A stretch of DNA of 64,000 bases from DASRAJ01 sp035638255 (GTDB lineage: Bacteria > Bacteroidota > Bacteroidia > Chitinophagales > UBA10324): the NCBI GenBank assembly GCA_035638255.1, contig DASRAJ010000122.1:1-64000 (forward strand), read 5' to 3'. The position numbers were made by a program, and so were the translations under genes. A model generated the notes under the pieces. It saw nothing but the letters and a program-made list of their open reading frames with translations, had not been told where the DNA came from and ran no database searches. Of this stretch, positions 52,063 through 62,900 are shown piece by piece. Position 1 is the stretch's first letter. Every line of letters starts with the position of its first letter.

Positions 52063-54603
52063 TCAAACATCCATCTTCTCTTCCTTCACTAATTTCTTCA
52101 CCAAAGTTTTCAGCTTCTCAGGATCGGCAGGATCAACATCCACCATGATGGTATCGCCTGCTTTCATCTCTGAATTGAGCAATTCTTCTGCAAGCGGATC
52201 TTCAAGATATTTTTGAATTGCTCTCTGCAATGGTCGCGCACCAAACTTGGAATCATATCCGCGCTCGGCAATAAATTCTTTCGCCCCACCGGTGAGTTCA
52301 AGCTGATAGCCGAGAGTGGTTACGCGCTTGAGCACATCGCGCAGCATAATGTCAATGATTTTGAAGATATGGTCTTTGGTGAGTGCATTGAAGATCACCA
52401 CATCATCAACACGGTTGAGAAATTCAGGAGAGAAAGTTCTCTTCAAGGCACTTTCAATTACTGATTTTGAATGTCCGTCTTCCTGGTCTTGACGCGCTGC
52501 TGTATTGAACCCGATGCCTTGTCCGAAATCCTTTAACTGCCGCGCACCGATGTTCGACGTCATGATGATAAGGGTATTCTTGAAATCTACTTTTCTTCCG
52601 AGACCATCGGTAAGCAATCCATCATCAAGTACCTGCAATAAAATATTGTACACATCCGGATGCGCTTTCTCAATTTCATCGAGCAGAATTACACTGTATG
52701 GTTTCCGCCGGACTTTCTCCGTGAGTTGTCCTCCTTCTTCATAACCCACATAACCCGGAGGAGCGCCAATCAGGCGTGACACAGAAAATTTTTCCATATA
52801 CTCGCTCATGTCAATCCGCACCAGCGTATCTTCTGAATCGAACAAATATCTCGCAAGCACTTTTGCCAATTCTGTTTTGCCGACTCCTGTTGGTCCAAGG
52901 AAAATGAATGAGCCAATCGGCTTCTTGGGGTCCTTCAATCCTGCGCGGTTGCGCTGAATGGCCTTTGTGATTTTTCTGATTGCTTCTTCCTGTCCCACAA
53001 CACTGCCGCTTAATTCTTCTGCCATGTTCAGCAGCTTCGAGCTTTCGCTCTGAGCAACGCGCTTCACGGGAATGCCCGTCATCATCGCAACCACCTCGGC
53101 AATGTCTTCTTCTGTTACAGGATAGCGCTTCACCTTGGTATCTTCTTCCCAATCATTCTTTGCGCGCTCCAGTTCTTCAATCAATCGCTTCTCACTGTCG
53201 CGCAACTTCGCTGCTTCTTCATAGCGCTGACTTTTTACGACGCGATTTTTTTCGGTCTTCACATCTTCAATCTTCTTCTCCAATTCTAAAATGCTTGGTG
53301 GCACATGGATATTTTTTAGGTGAACTTTCGCACCTACCTCATCCAGCACATCAATGGCCTTGTCAGGAAGCAAGCGATCGGTGATGTAACGGGTACTCAG
53401 TTTCACACACGCTTCGATTGCTTCGTTAGCATAATTTACATTGTGAAAATCTTCATACTTGCTCTTGATGTTATTGAGGATGATGATCGTTTCTTCCGGA
53501 GAAGGCGGATCAATCAGCACCTTTTGAAAGCGGCGATCAAGCGCACCATCTTTTTCAATATACTGGCGATACTCGTCAAGGGTAGAAGCGCCGATGCATT
53601 GGAGTTCGCCACGGGCAAGAGCAGGTTTAAAAATGTTCGAAGCATCGAGGGACCCTGTCGCTCCGCCTGCACCCACAATCGTATGAATTTCATCAATGAA
53701 AAGAATCACATCGCGGTTCTTCTCCAGTTCATTCATGATGGCTTTCATCCGCTCTTCAAATTGCCCTCGGTATTTTGTTCCGGCGACAAGGGCAGCGAGA
53801 TCCAGCATCACAATTCTCTTATCGAACAACACGCGCGAAACTTTACGCTGAATAATTCTTAACGCAAGACCTTCCACAATTGCTGTTTTACCAACGCCGG
53901 GTTCACCAATGAGAATCGGGTTGTTCTTTTTTCTTCTGCTGAGGATTTGCGAAACGCGTTCGATTTCTGTATCTCTTCCAACAATAGGATCAAGCGTTCC
54001 TTCTTCTGCCTGCTTGGTAATATCTCTTCCAAAATTATCGAGCACGGGTGTGCGTGATTTTGCAGCAGGCGCTTTGCGTGTTGACGAAGTGCTTTTAGAT
54101 TTTTCTTCTTCAAACCCTTCTTCCTCCTCATGCTGCTCATGGGGAATCTCACTTTTCACATCATTCAGCATGAATTCCAATTCGGCTTTGAAAGAATCGT
54201 AATCGATTTCAAATCGCGAGAGAATTTCTGTAACCACTGTGTCTTTATTTTTTAGGATGGAAAGAATCAAATGCTCAGTCCCTATCGTGTCACTCTTCTG
54301 AACTTTTGCTTCAAGGATTGTAATCTTCAATGCCTTCTCTGCCTGCTTGGTAAGGGGAAGATTGTTCACATTCACATTATGATGATGCATTGCTTTGTCG
54401 CGGATTGAATCTTCAATCGCCTTGCGCAGCATCACAATATCTACATCCATTGACTTTAAGATCTTAATGGCAAGTCCGTCGCCATCGCGGATCAATCCCA
54501 GTATCAAATGCTCGGTGCCGATAAAATCATGGCCCAGCCGCAGGGCTTCTTCTCTGCTATACGAGATCACTTCTTTGACCTTCGGAGAAAATTTTGCTTC
54601 CAT
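52063..54603 (-). CDS. clpC: ATP-dependent Clp protease ATP-binding subunit ClpC
   Basis: An 846-residue Hsp100 unfoldase. Order: Clp N-domain repeats (about 1-150), a linker rich in charged residues, AAA1 with Walker A GEPGVGKT, the UVR-type coiled-coil middle region (KNRVVKSQRYEEAAKLRDSE), and AAA2 with GPTGVGKTE. The C-terminal IGF-like loop that docks ClpP is IGFN (in GQGIGFNTA). It delivers substrates to ClpP for degradation. ATG 54603 is preferred over an upstream frame extension; a promoter-like pair lies in front of it. Confidence 0.95.
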   Translation of the reverse strand: MEAKFSPKVKEVISYSREEALRLGHDFIGTEHLILGLIRDGDGLAIKILKSMDVDIVMLRKAIEDSIRDKAMHHHNVNVNNLPLTKQAEKALKITILEAKVQKSDTIGTEHLILSILKNKDTVVTEILSRFEIDYDSFKAELEFMLNDVKSEIPHEQHEEEEGFEEEKSKSTSSTRKAPAAKSRTPVLDNFGRDITKQAEEGTLDPIVGRDTEIERVSQILSRRKKNNPILIGEPGVGKTAIVEGLALRIIQRKVSRVLFDKRIVMLDLAALVAGTKYRGQFEERMKAIMNELEKNRDVILFIDEIHTIVGAGGATGSLDASNIFKPALARGELQCIGASTLDEYRQYIEKDGALDRRFQKVLIDPPSPEETIIILNNIKSKYEDFHNVNYANEAIEACVKLSTRYITDRLLPDKAIDVLDEVGAKVHLKNIHVPPSILELEKKIEDVKTEKNRVVKSQRYEEAAKLRDSEKRLIEELERAKNDWEEDTKVKRYPVTEEDIAEVVAMMTGIPVKRVAQSESSKLLNMAEELSGSVVGQEEAIRKITKAIQRNRAGLKDPKKPIGSFIFLGPTGVGKTELAKVLARYLFDSEDTLVRIDMSEYMEKFSVSRLIGAPPGYVGYEEGGQLTEKVRRKPYSVILLDEIEKAHPDVYNILLQVLDDGLLTDGLGRKVDFKNTLIIMTSNIGARQLKDFGQGIGFNTAARQDQEDGHSKSVIESALKRTFSPEFLNRVDDVVIFNALTKDHIFKIIDIMLRDVLKRVTTLGYQLELTGGAKEFIAERGYDSKFGARPLQRAIQKYLEDPLAEELLNSEMKAGDTIMVDVDPADPEKLKTLVKKLVKEEKMDV

Positions 54604-54618
54604 AGTTTTTATTTTGAA

Positions 54619-54646
54619 CAAAGTACCCGCCAACTTTCTTTTGCAA
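54619..54646 (-). promoter_or_regulatory. Putative clpC promoter (TTG-N18-TACTTTG)
   Basis: On the minus strand TTG (54644-54646) and TACTTTG (54619-54625) are separated by 18 nt. The second is one nucleotide shorter than TAnnTTTG. It lies 16 nt before the clpC ATG. No CtsR or HrcA operator (TTGACC or CIRCE) could be seen. Confidence 0.4.
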
Positions 54647-54840
54647 TCAATCTGTCATGCAAAGTAAGACGAGTTGAAATTATTTACAAATTCCTGTCAC
54701 CTTAAGTTTTGTTTTCAACATTAACGATTAGAGTTGTATGACATTTTGCCTCTGAAATTCATTTTATTGAGTGCTTTCAAAGGTTTCAGTCCGAGAATTT
54801 TTTTTAACCTACCTTGCAATGCAAAACAAGAAAGAGTATC

Positions 54841-55221
54841 ATGAAGTTCAGCATGGATAAGCAGGAAAAGTATTGCGTGTTCTCACTACACGAAGAAAAT
54901 CTCAATTCACAAACCGGGCCGCTACTGAAATCAGAAATGATTTTGCTCAACGCCGAAGGGATTCGCAATATTATTTTCGACATGAACGATGTAAAGTTCG
55001 TTGATTCCTCGGGACTCAGCGCGATTTTAATTTCTGATCGTTTATGCAAGAATGCAAAAGGAACCTTTGTCCTCTCAGGAATCAATGAGCAGGTATTGCG
55101 ACTCTTACAGATCTCACAGCTCGATTCCGTCCTTCATCTCGTCCACACTATGCAGGAAGCGAAAGATCTGGTTTTGATGGAAGAAATCGAACGCGATTTC
55201 AATGATACGACTGAGCCATGA
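54841..55221 (+). CDS. STAS-domain anti-sigma factor antagonist-like protein
   Basis: A 126-residue STAS protein of the SpoIIAA type. The phosphorylatable Ser in DSSG (residues 55-58, context VKFVDSSGLSAIL) and the helix after it (LCKNAKGTFVLSGIN) are conserved. It could act as partner in a regulatory switch with an anti-sigma or Ser/Thr kinase, although none is encoded in this window. ATG 54841 follows a short non-coding leader. The stop overlaps the rnz start (ATGA). Confidence 0.85.
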   Translation: MKFSMDKQEKYCVFSLHEENLNSQTGPLLKSEMILLNAEGIRNIIFDMNDVKFVDSSGLSAILISDRLCKNAKGTFVLSGINEQVLRLLQISQLDSVLHLVHTMQEAKDLVLMEEIERDFNDTTEP

Positions 55222-56153
55222 CCTTCGAAGTTACCATCCTCGGAAGTAACTCTGCCATTCCGGCCCACGGACGCCATCCTACTTCACAGGTTTTAAACCA
55301 CAATGAAAAATATTTTCTGCTCGATTGCGGTGAAGGAACGCAAATGCGGCTCAGCCAACTGAAAATTAAGCGCAGCAAGATTGATCACATTTTCATTACG
55401 CATCTTCACGGCGATCATTATTATGGATTTATTGGTTTGCTCACTTCATATCATTTGTTGCAGCGAAGAGAACCACTCCATGTTTTTGCCCCGAAGGGGT
55501 TGAAAGAAATTATTGCGCTCAACTTCAGCTATTCTGACACGCATCTTATCTACGAGATTGTGTTTCATGAATACGATGCAAAAGCTGAAGAAAAAATTTT
55601 TGAGAATGAAGAATTGAACGTGAGCACCATCGTCATGAACCATCGCATTCCTACCTGTGGATTTTTGTTTCGGGAAAAAAATCATCAGCGAAAAATTCTT
55701 CCTCAAAAATTAGAGGAGTTTCAGGTTCCGGTTACTGCGATTGCAGATTTGAAGAAGGGAAAAGATTTCGTGGCGAATGGAAAAACAATTCCTAATTCGG
55801 AACTCACCGGTGAGCCTTCACCCATTCGCTCGTATGCTTTTTGTTCTGATACTCTGTACAACGAAAAAATTATTCCGCAGGTGGAAGGCGCTGACCTGAT
55901 GTATCATGAGTCAACATTCATGAATGAATCAATGGAGCGCGCCATACAAACTTTCCATTGCACGAGCTCACAAGCCGCAACCATCGCGATGAAATCGAAT
56001 GTGAAAAAATTATTGATCGGGCACTTCTCTGCAAAATACACTGAGCTCGAGCCGATGCTTGAAGAAGCACGTATGATATTTCCGAATACAGAATTAGCGA
56101 TTGAAGGAGAAAAATATTCAGTCAGTTCGCCGGTGCTGGAGGTAACATTGTAA
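55218..56153 (+). CDS. rnz: Ribonuclease Z
   Basis: A 311-residue metallo-beta-lactamase-fold endonuclease that trims tRNA 3' ends. The motif HLHGDHYYG (His, His, Asp, His ligands) is near residue 63; further ligands are the His of MNHRIPTC and the later Asp and His residues (YHEST, GHFSAKY). The typical SNSAIPAHGRHPTSQ start is present. It overlaps the STAS gene by four bases, an unusual but probably conserved pairing in this group. Confidence 0.93.
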   Translation: MTFEVTILGSNSAIPAHGRHPTSQVLNHNEKYFLLDCGEGTQMRLSQLKIKRSKIDHIFITHLHGDHYYGFIGLLTSYHLLQRREPLHVFAPKGLKEIIALNFSYSDTHLIYEIVFHEYDAKAEEKIFENEELNVSTIVMNHRIPTCGFLFREKNHQRKILPQKLEEFQVPVTAIADLKKGKDFVANGKTIPNSELTGEPSPIRSYAFCSDTLYNEKIIPQVEGADLMYHESTFMNESMERAIQTFHCTSSQAATIAMKSNVKKLLIGHFSAKYTELEPMLEEARMIFPNTELAIEGEKYSVSSPVLEVTL

Positions 56154-56159
56154 AGAAAT

Positions 56160-56900
56160 TTATCGCTGTCTCGAAAAGATTCTGCTTAAGATGCAATTAG
56201 GTATGATCACCGTGGGATCAGCATTTATAGTTTCGAGATTGTGAAGCGCACACATTGATTCAGGAATTCTCAGCAGGGCGCCGGCATTCACCACATCCAA
56301 TTCGACTAACGCATTAAGCTTGCCCATCTCGTTCGGCAGCGTGAGTAAATCATTTTCTCCCAAATGAAGAATGTGAAGTTGCCGGAGGTCCCCGATGGAT
56401 GGGGGAATAGATTTCAAATTATTCCCGGCGAGAAAAAGATATTCCAGGTTTTGCAACTGCCCGACAGAAGATGGAATGGAATCGAGATAGTTATTCGAGG
56501 CATTCAATTGTTGCAAAGCGGGAAGGTTACCAATTGAGTTTGGAAGAAATGAGATTTGATTGTTTTGCAGATACAAAATGCGAAGCTTCGAAAGCTTGCC
56601 AATCGAGGGCGGAATCTTTTGAAGACGGCAACTTGTAACTGAAAGTTTTTCAAGATTGGGAAACGCTCCGATTGCATCGGGCAGTGAATCAAGATTATCA
56701 CGGAAGAGAATAAGCTCCCGCAGATTTTTCAGCCGTGCGATTTCAGGAGGAAGTGAATGGAGATTCTGGTAAGATATTTTTAACCGCTCAACAGCTTCTG
56801 GATTTTCGAGAGCTGAATCGAGAGAGGTGTAAGTTCTTAAAGTGGAGCAGGAAGAAAAAATTATTGCAATCGCAATAGTGGAAATAATTTTCTTCAGCAT
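56160..56900 (-). CDS. Leucine-rich repeat lipoprotein
   Basis: A 246-residue lipoprotein (lipobox IIFSSC, Cys18) with about seven leucine-rich repeats of 23 residues each, of the LxxLPxxIGxLxxLxxLxLxxN form (SIGNLPALQQLNASNNYLDSI). LRR arcs bind other proteins. It is likely anchored in the inner leaflet of the outer membrane or exposed at the surface. It converges with rnz; the gap between stops is 6 nt. No binding partner is suggested by the context. Confidence 0.82.
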   Translation of the reverse strand: MLKKIISTIAIAIIFSSCSTLRTYTSLDSALENPEAVERLKISYQNLHSLPPEIARLKNLRELILFRDNLDSLPDAIGAFPNLEKLSVTSCRLQKIPPSIGKLSKLRILYLQNNQISFLPNSIGNLPALQQLNASNNYLDSIPSSVGQLQNLEYLFLAGNNLKSIPPSIGDLRQLHILHLGENDLLTLPNEMGKLNALVELDVVNAGALLRIPESMCALHNLETINADPTVIIPNCILSRIFSRQR

Positions 56901-56943
56901 GAAGTCAAAGGTAGTCGGAGAGCTTTAAATAGCCACATCGCTT

Positions 56944-59520
56944 TTAACGAATTAAAACAACATAGCCTGATAATTTTTGATCGAGGGAAAGATCATGTTC
57001 CGAGCCTGCATATTGCAATTGCCAAACGTAAGTACCCGTTTCTTCAGTCTTCCCGCCGTTTCTTCCATCCCATCCACCATTTGGATCTTCAGTGACAAAA
57101 AGTAATTGCCCCCAACGATTGAAGACTTTGAAAAGATAGTTTGTGAAATAACAGCCGATCTCCGCCTTAAAAATATCGTTGATGCCATCATTGTTGGGAG
57201 TGAAAGCGTCAGGCACGTGTACACATGTGGAACAGTCATCGAACTTCACGGTAATGGAGTCATCCGCAGAAAAGCAGTCGTTATAAACTTTCACCCAGTA
57301 AATTCCCGTTTCCCCGATTTCGTAGTTATAGTACTTCGATCCATCCTGCCATTCATATAAAACTCCCGGCTGAAAAATGCTTTTGTCGAGTACATCCCCG
57401 GCACACATCGTAGTATCATTTCCCAAACTCACTGTGGGCTGATGAAGCACTTGTACGCGATATTCCACCGGGCCGGCGGTGCAGCCATTGGCATCTAGTG
57501 CAAACACCGTAATCGTAGAATCGAAATCAGTTTTAAACAGCAGAGGGTTGGAATTGTCGCCGGTATTCCAGGTGACAGCATAGGGAGGTGTGCCGCCACT
57601 GATGGGAACATTTAGTGTCGCTTCTGTTCCGTAGCAAATCGTAGTATCTCCGGGATACGTGATGACTAAAGGCTCGGGCTGTGTGAGTTGCAGAATAGTA
57701 TCGTGCAAACAACTATGCGCATCCTTAACTTCGACCGTATAAGTATTTGCATTCAGGTGAGACGCGACGGTACTGTTGCCTCCATAAGGTTGCCACGAGT
57801 AAAGATAATTCGGTGTGCCACCGCGCGCTTCGATTTTGACGTATCCATCAAAATAATCGTAACAACTTGGGTTGCTGATCGAATCAAGTAAGAAATAAAG
57901 TTGTGTTGGCTCATTGATCTGGAGCGTGAGTGTGTCTGAGCAGTTTGCGGAATCGCTGATGATCACCGTGTATGCACCTGCGCAAAGGCCACCGATTCCG
58001 GGCGAGGTTTGGCCATTCGACCAGGAGTAGCTGAAAGGAAGCGCGCCTCCGCTGCCACTCACGATGATAGCTCCATCACAGCTATTAAAACACTTTGCAT
58101 CAGTCATTTGATCTACTACTCCCTGTATCGTTCCGCTTGCGATGTAAGAAGTTTGTGCAGTATCAGTGCAGCCGTTAGGTGTAGTAATCGTAAGCGTAAT
58201 AGTGTACGCTCCGGGTGTGGTGTACGTATGCGTTGGGTTTTGCAGCGATGAAGTGGCACCGTCGCCAAATTCCCATAAGTAAGTAGAAATATTTCCGGAA
58301 GAAGAATCGGTGAATATCGTCGCAGTGCCATCACAAATGGATACCGGTGAAACATTAAATGCTGCTTCATATAATGGCTCTGTTACCGTATAGGTATGCT
58401 GCTGATTGCAGCCAATGGAATTAACGAAGAACAGATTATATGTTCCCGGAGGCAGATTCGAAAGTGTATCACCAGTGTTTACATTGTCTATTTGCAATGT
58501 GTCCCCGTTGGAGTCGGTCCAAACAAAAGAATAAGGCCCGCTATTATCCGTGGGCATCACGGATACAGCTCCGTCATTACTACCCGTGCACGACAGATCC
58601 ACAGTGTCGTAAATTGCAGGCAGGCTCCCGACCACTACCGTGATAGTGTCCGCAGAGAATCCGCACGAGGCAGTAGTCACCACGTAGCTTGTGGTGGTGA
58701 GTGGATATACGTTAAGGCTGTAGCCGGTACCTACATAATTTCCGTTGATGGTATTCCATACGGGGGTGCCTGCAACAAAGGGAACAGGCGCATAAGCGAT
58801 AGGGGCGACTGTGTAGCTGCTGCCGCTTGGGGTAAAGCGATAGGCATCGTTGAATGCAGTCCATTGCGCGGGGTAATTTCTTCCGGGCACAATCACTGCA
58901 ACAGCGCCGGTATTGTCCTGCAGGCCTTCAATGGCGGCCCCGACATTCCATGTACTGCAAAGTCTTTTTTCCGTCAGATGAATTTCAATTTCATTGGTTC
59001 CTTCATACAAAATAATTTGCCCTGTGAAAAGAGTATCGTTGCACGAATACATGGGAACGCTGCAAAAGTTAAAAATGAAAAAGCGGTTGGGTGCAGTACC
59101 GAATGTTCCGAAACCCATAGTGCCATAAGGGGGAACAGCCGGATCTACATCATGCCAGGGTCCATAGATTGAGTTCAACGGATTTAACGGAGAAGGTGCA
59201 GCATTACTTATGGTCCATGGAGACCACTGAAGCGCGTTAGCCAGGTCGAAAGTGATGTAGGCATTGGTGGAAAGAACACATTGGGAGTACGTGTTACCGA
59301 AATAGGTAAATGAAAAACCAAGATTAATTACCTGGCTGTAAATATCATCAGCAATGTTGAGCAATGTTCCCTGCGTGCCTGAATCAATTACCACTTCCAA
59401 AGGCACAGCTGTTCCGGGTAAACACACAAAAGTATCACAGCATGCATGAATGACTTGTTGTCCAAATAAAATTTTGGAAGTAACTGATAAAATAAAAATG
59501 AGGGTAAAAATTTTTTTCAT
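56944..59520 (-). CDS. Giant exported protein with PKD and SprB-like repeats and gliding-motility C-terminal (T9SS type B) domain
   Basis: An 858-residue exported protein. The signal peptide ends near ILFGQ; a beta-rich N-terminal domain (residues about 25-300), one PKD domain (ISTYLWEFGDGATSSLQNPTHTY), three SprB-like segments (FNSCDGAIIVSGSGGALPFSYSWSNG) and the CHU_C/T9SS type B C-terminus (PDAFTPNNDGINDIF through GWDGRNGG to VVLIR) follow. Type B cargo is exported by T9SS and often remains on the surface. No enzyme domain is visible. It is the downstream neighbour of the terminator-bounded gene at 59988. Confidence 0.88.
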   Translation of the reverse strand: MKKIFTLIFILSVTSKILFGQQVIHACCDTFVCLPGTAVPLEVVIDSGTQGTLLNIADDIYSQVINLGFSFTYFGNTYSQCVLSTNAYITFDLANALQWSPWTISNAAPSPLNPLNSIYGPWHDVDPAVPPYGTMGFGTFGTAPNRFFIFNFCSVPMYSCNDTLFTGQIILYEGTNEIEIHLTEKRLCSTWNVGAAIEGLQDNTGAVAVIVPGRNYPAQWTAFNDAYRFTPSGSSYTVAPIAYAPVPFVAGTPVWNTINGNYVGTGYSLNVYPLTTTSYVVTTASCGFSADTITVVVGSLPAIYDTVDLSCTGSNDGAVSVMPTDNSGPYSFVWTDSNGDTLQIDNVNTGDTLSNLPPGTYNLFFVNSIGCNQQHTYTVTEPLYEAAFNVSPVSICDGTATIFTDSSSGNISTYLWEFGDGATSSLQNPTHTYTTPGAYTITLTITTPNGCTDTAQTSYIASGTIQGVVDQMTDAKCFNSCDGAIIVSGSGGALPFSYSWSNGQTSPGIGGLCAGAYTVIISDSANCSDTLTLQINEPTQLYFLLDSISNPSCYDYFDGYVKIEARGGTPNYLYSWQPYGGNSTVASHLNANTYTVEVKDAHSCLHDTILQLTQPEPLVITYPGDTTICYGTEATLNVPISGGTPPYAVTWNTGDNSNPLLFKTDFDSTITVFALDANGCTAGPVEYRVQVLHQPTVSLGNDTTMCAGDVLDKSIFQPGVLYEWQDGSKYYNYEIGETGIYWVKVYNDCFSADDSITVKFDDCSTCVHVPDAFTPNNDGINDIFKAEIGCYFTNYLFKVFNRWGQLLFVTEDPNGGWDGRNGGKTEETGTYVWQLQYAGSEHDLSLDQKLSGYVVLIR

Positions 59521-59923
59521 AGCAGTAAAAATGATGGAATCAACATCAAATTATTTACAGGGTGAAAGATACATTTTAAAACGATGCGGTATAAAAATTT
59601 TTAAAGCAACAAATGTTTTGTTGCCAACATCTCGTCATTAATAAAAAAAGTATGAAAAAAGGCTCTGTTGTGAAAAATGATATCGTGGCGAAGTAGGAGA
59701 GAGGGTGAAAGAAAAAACTTGAATCGTTCGGTCAGTCTGCTTTGCGGCGATTTACTCTCTCAAAGGTAATTTTATTATTATGACTTGCTTTCAGATCTGC
59801 TGAGGTTGGATCTTGTAAGGAAACCGACAACATCTGCTGTCATGAAACTCTCTATAGAAGAGCGCCGAATTTTTATCTCATCTTCAAGCAAGCAATCAAC
59901 AACTTAGTCAAGTAGTCGAAACA
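59521..59923. other. Intergenic region with one palindrome
   Basis: No gene is supported. At 59606-59624 a palindrome GCAACAAA-TGT-TTTGTTGC (8-bp perfect arms, 3-nt loop) lies about 90 nt upstream of the type B cargo gene and may be an operator or a leader hairpin. The rest is AT-rich with no repeat array. Confidence 0.4.
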
Positions 59924-59959
59924 AGAAAAAAGCAGCTCCCCCTTTCGAGGGAACTGCTT
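59924..59959 (-). terminator. Rho-independent terminator of the 59988-63857 gene
   Basis: Stem AAGCAG-TCCC / GGGA-CTGCTT with one-base internal loops (59930-59959), read on the minus strand, is followed by TTTTTTCTTG. It lies 28 nt past the stop of the giant SBBP/SprB gene and is the clearest terminator in the window. Confidence 0.8.
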
Positions 59960-59987
59960 GACAATATTGTGAATTGCACTACAACAA

Positions 59988-62900
59988 TTACTCTTTATTA
60001 ATAATCAGCGCACAGATAATTATTTGATCGTTCCAGATGATCTGAACCTGGTACATACCATCCGCTATTCCGGCATTCGTTTCGAAGATTTCACGAAGTA
60101 TACCGTCTGCAAAGTTGCCGGTTCTTATTGCTACTACCTGGCCCACTGTATTTATTATATGAATTTTAAAGGGAGCATCAGTTGCATCATCCAGATTCAA
60201 CTGAACAATAAACTCACTGCTTGCCGGGTTAGGATAAAGTTTTATTGACTGCTCCAGTGAAAGAGCCGCCTTGCCTGAAGGTTGAGTAATGGCGATAGCT
60301 CTCGATGCAGTGCATCCATGCTTGTCCGTAACTGTGACGGTATAAGTTCCGGCATAAAGATGTACGCGGTCTCGTTTTGAAACACCATCATTCCACAAGT
60401 AGGTTTTAAGCCCCGAGCCGCCAGTAGCAGTTATGTCTATAGAGCCATTGTGACCACCCAAAGTGGAAACGTTAATATGCGTTTCGTTTATGTTAATTGG
60501 TCCCGGTTGACTAATTGGTCGGATGAACGTAGCAGAACATCCACTTCCATCGGTTGCTGTAACCGTATAAATTCCGGCAGTCAATCCACTACGATTTTGA
60601 GTGGTTGTTCCATCATTCCAAAGATAGGTAACGGTACCTTGTGCTCCCACGACTGTAATATGAATGCTTCCATTTGCATCACCTAAGCAGGCGGGCTTCG
60701 TGCAGGTCGCGCTCATGCTGATGATGCATTCCGGTTGTGTGATTGTGAAGCTTTGTGCTGCCTGGCAACCCTGGAGGTCCGTTACCGCTACCGTGTAGAT
60801 ACCTGCGATAAGGTTGCTTCGATCTTCACTGGTTATTCCATCATTCCACAAATAGTTGTACGGACTTGTGTCGCCGATCACTGTTAAATTAATGTATCCA
60901 TTATTTCCTCCGGTCGTTGTTATGTTACCCATTACTCCACTTATTCCAAGTGTATCCGGTTGAGTTATTTGAAATGTATTTGAGGCTGAGCAATTATTTC
61001 CATCAGTAACTGTTACGGTATAGGATCCGGGAACTAAGTTAGAAATAGTTTGACTTGTTGCACCCGTATTCCAGCTATAACTATAATTTGGTGTTCCATC
61101 AGGATGTGCCGTGAGTGATCCATTGCCAAATCCATAACATGTTACATTCGTAATAGTACCCGGTGTAGTTAATGTTTTTATAACTACTGATTGATCAGCT
61201 GCGCCTGCTATTATGCAGGCATCACCACCAATGATTCTTCGGAAATAAGTTTTCTGATATACGCTGCCAATCAATGAATTGCTTAGATTTTGATTGGTGC
61301 CTCCTGTGACATTTTCCCAATTGATGCTATCACTACTTCTTTGCCATTGATAAGTGGTAGCAGAAGAAAGGGTTACCGGATATGCAGAAATAGTTCCGTT
61401 ACGAATAACATTCGGTAATATGTATGAAGGTTCAGAACCAGTAAAACCTGCAGGAATAGCCCCGGCACAAACTGACTGGCTGCCGAAAATAGTATTGTTG
61501 GAAAGATCAGGAGGATTTGCCCAAACTACAAGCCCGGGTTCATAGATTGAAGTTGAACTTAATTTAGAGGTCGTAGCGGCCCCCTCGGTCAAAGGAAGAT
61601 TGTTTGATCGTCCGGTAACAATTGTATAGATGCGGCAGTTGGAAAATTTGATACCGCGCTCTCCCACCGGATCATAATCGTCTGCAGCTCCGCCATAATA
61701 AGTGCTGAAAAGCAAGCTTGAAAGTGAAGAGGATAATTTTAGAAATACCTTGTCATTAGCCGGATTTACCCCGTTGTTGCTAACGTTGTTTAATTGTGTT
61801 TGTAAAGCGGCTGAAGTAGTCGGGAAATTCGTGCTGTTAGCATATCCAAAAACATATACATCATTGTTCAGGTCAATATTCAAGCCCATCATGTTTACTT
61901 CATTGCCTGAACCGCCAATATATGTTGAAGCGTTAAAGGTTTGATTGGTATCCATGCTGGCGACGAAGAAATCATTCGTTCCGCTGTTATAAGTGTTATC
62001 ATAAACTACGGAGCCCGATACATTGCTTGTGTTTAATCCGCCGGTAATTCCACCGAAATAAAGTTTGTTCCTTAGAGTATTAAATTCCATGCAGAGAATG
62101 TCGGTTGTTTTGCCTGAAGCAGAGTTGAAATATGAAGACCAAACAATGGTCCCGTTGGATTTTAATTTTTGGATGAACCCATCTGTACTTCCCGTTTTAG
62201 AAGATTGTCGGGCATTCACGATAGGGAAAACGCTTGAAGAAGAAGTATAACCTGCTACATATAAATCACCATTATCAGGGTTGTTCAACATGATGGTCGC
62301 CTGATCGGTACCGGAACCTCCGTAATTTTTAATCCATGAAAGGGTACTTAAATCTGAATTGATTTTAAAAACAATTACATCAACTCCACCGAAGTTAGTA
62401 TTTGTAGCACCTATACCTGAATGTACCGTATTTAAATTTGTACTTCTGGTATTCCCACAAATAAGGATGCTACCGTCAGGTGTAAAGCGAAGATCAAATG
62501 ACCCATCGTCACCATTACCTCCTATAACTGAACTCTTAATGGAATTTCCATCCCTATTAATTTTCATTACAAAAATATTATCAGATAACTGGGTACCGTC
62601 ATCAATGCTCGAACCACTGAAAGCGCTTCCACCTAATAAGGGGAAGTTTGCACTTGAAGTATAACCCGTAATGTAAAGATTGCCATCTGGTCCCTGCTCC
62701 ATAGCATAAGGGTTGTCATCGCCGCCACCGCCTATATAGGTTTGCCAAACACGGCTTCCCGAACCACCTGTAGAATCCGGCTCAGTGTACTTGCCTATAA
62801 TCGTTTCTAAATTTCCATTAGCCGATTCGTCAAAGGCTCCCGGGGTTATCAGGTTCGTAGTTCCAGCAACCCGGGCTACAACATAAATGGCACCATCAGA

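Noticed and set aside
58396..59172. Plus-strand 258-codon ORF opposite the type B cargo gene
   Set aside because: The minus frame has a signal peptide, PKD and a type B sorting domain; the plus frame is a long shadow with no recognisable domain.
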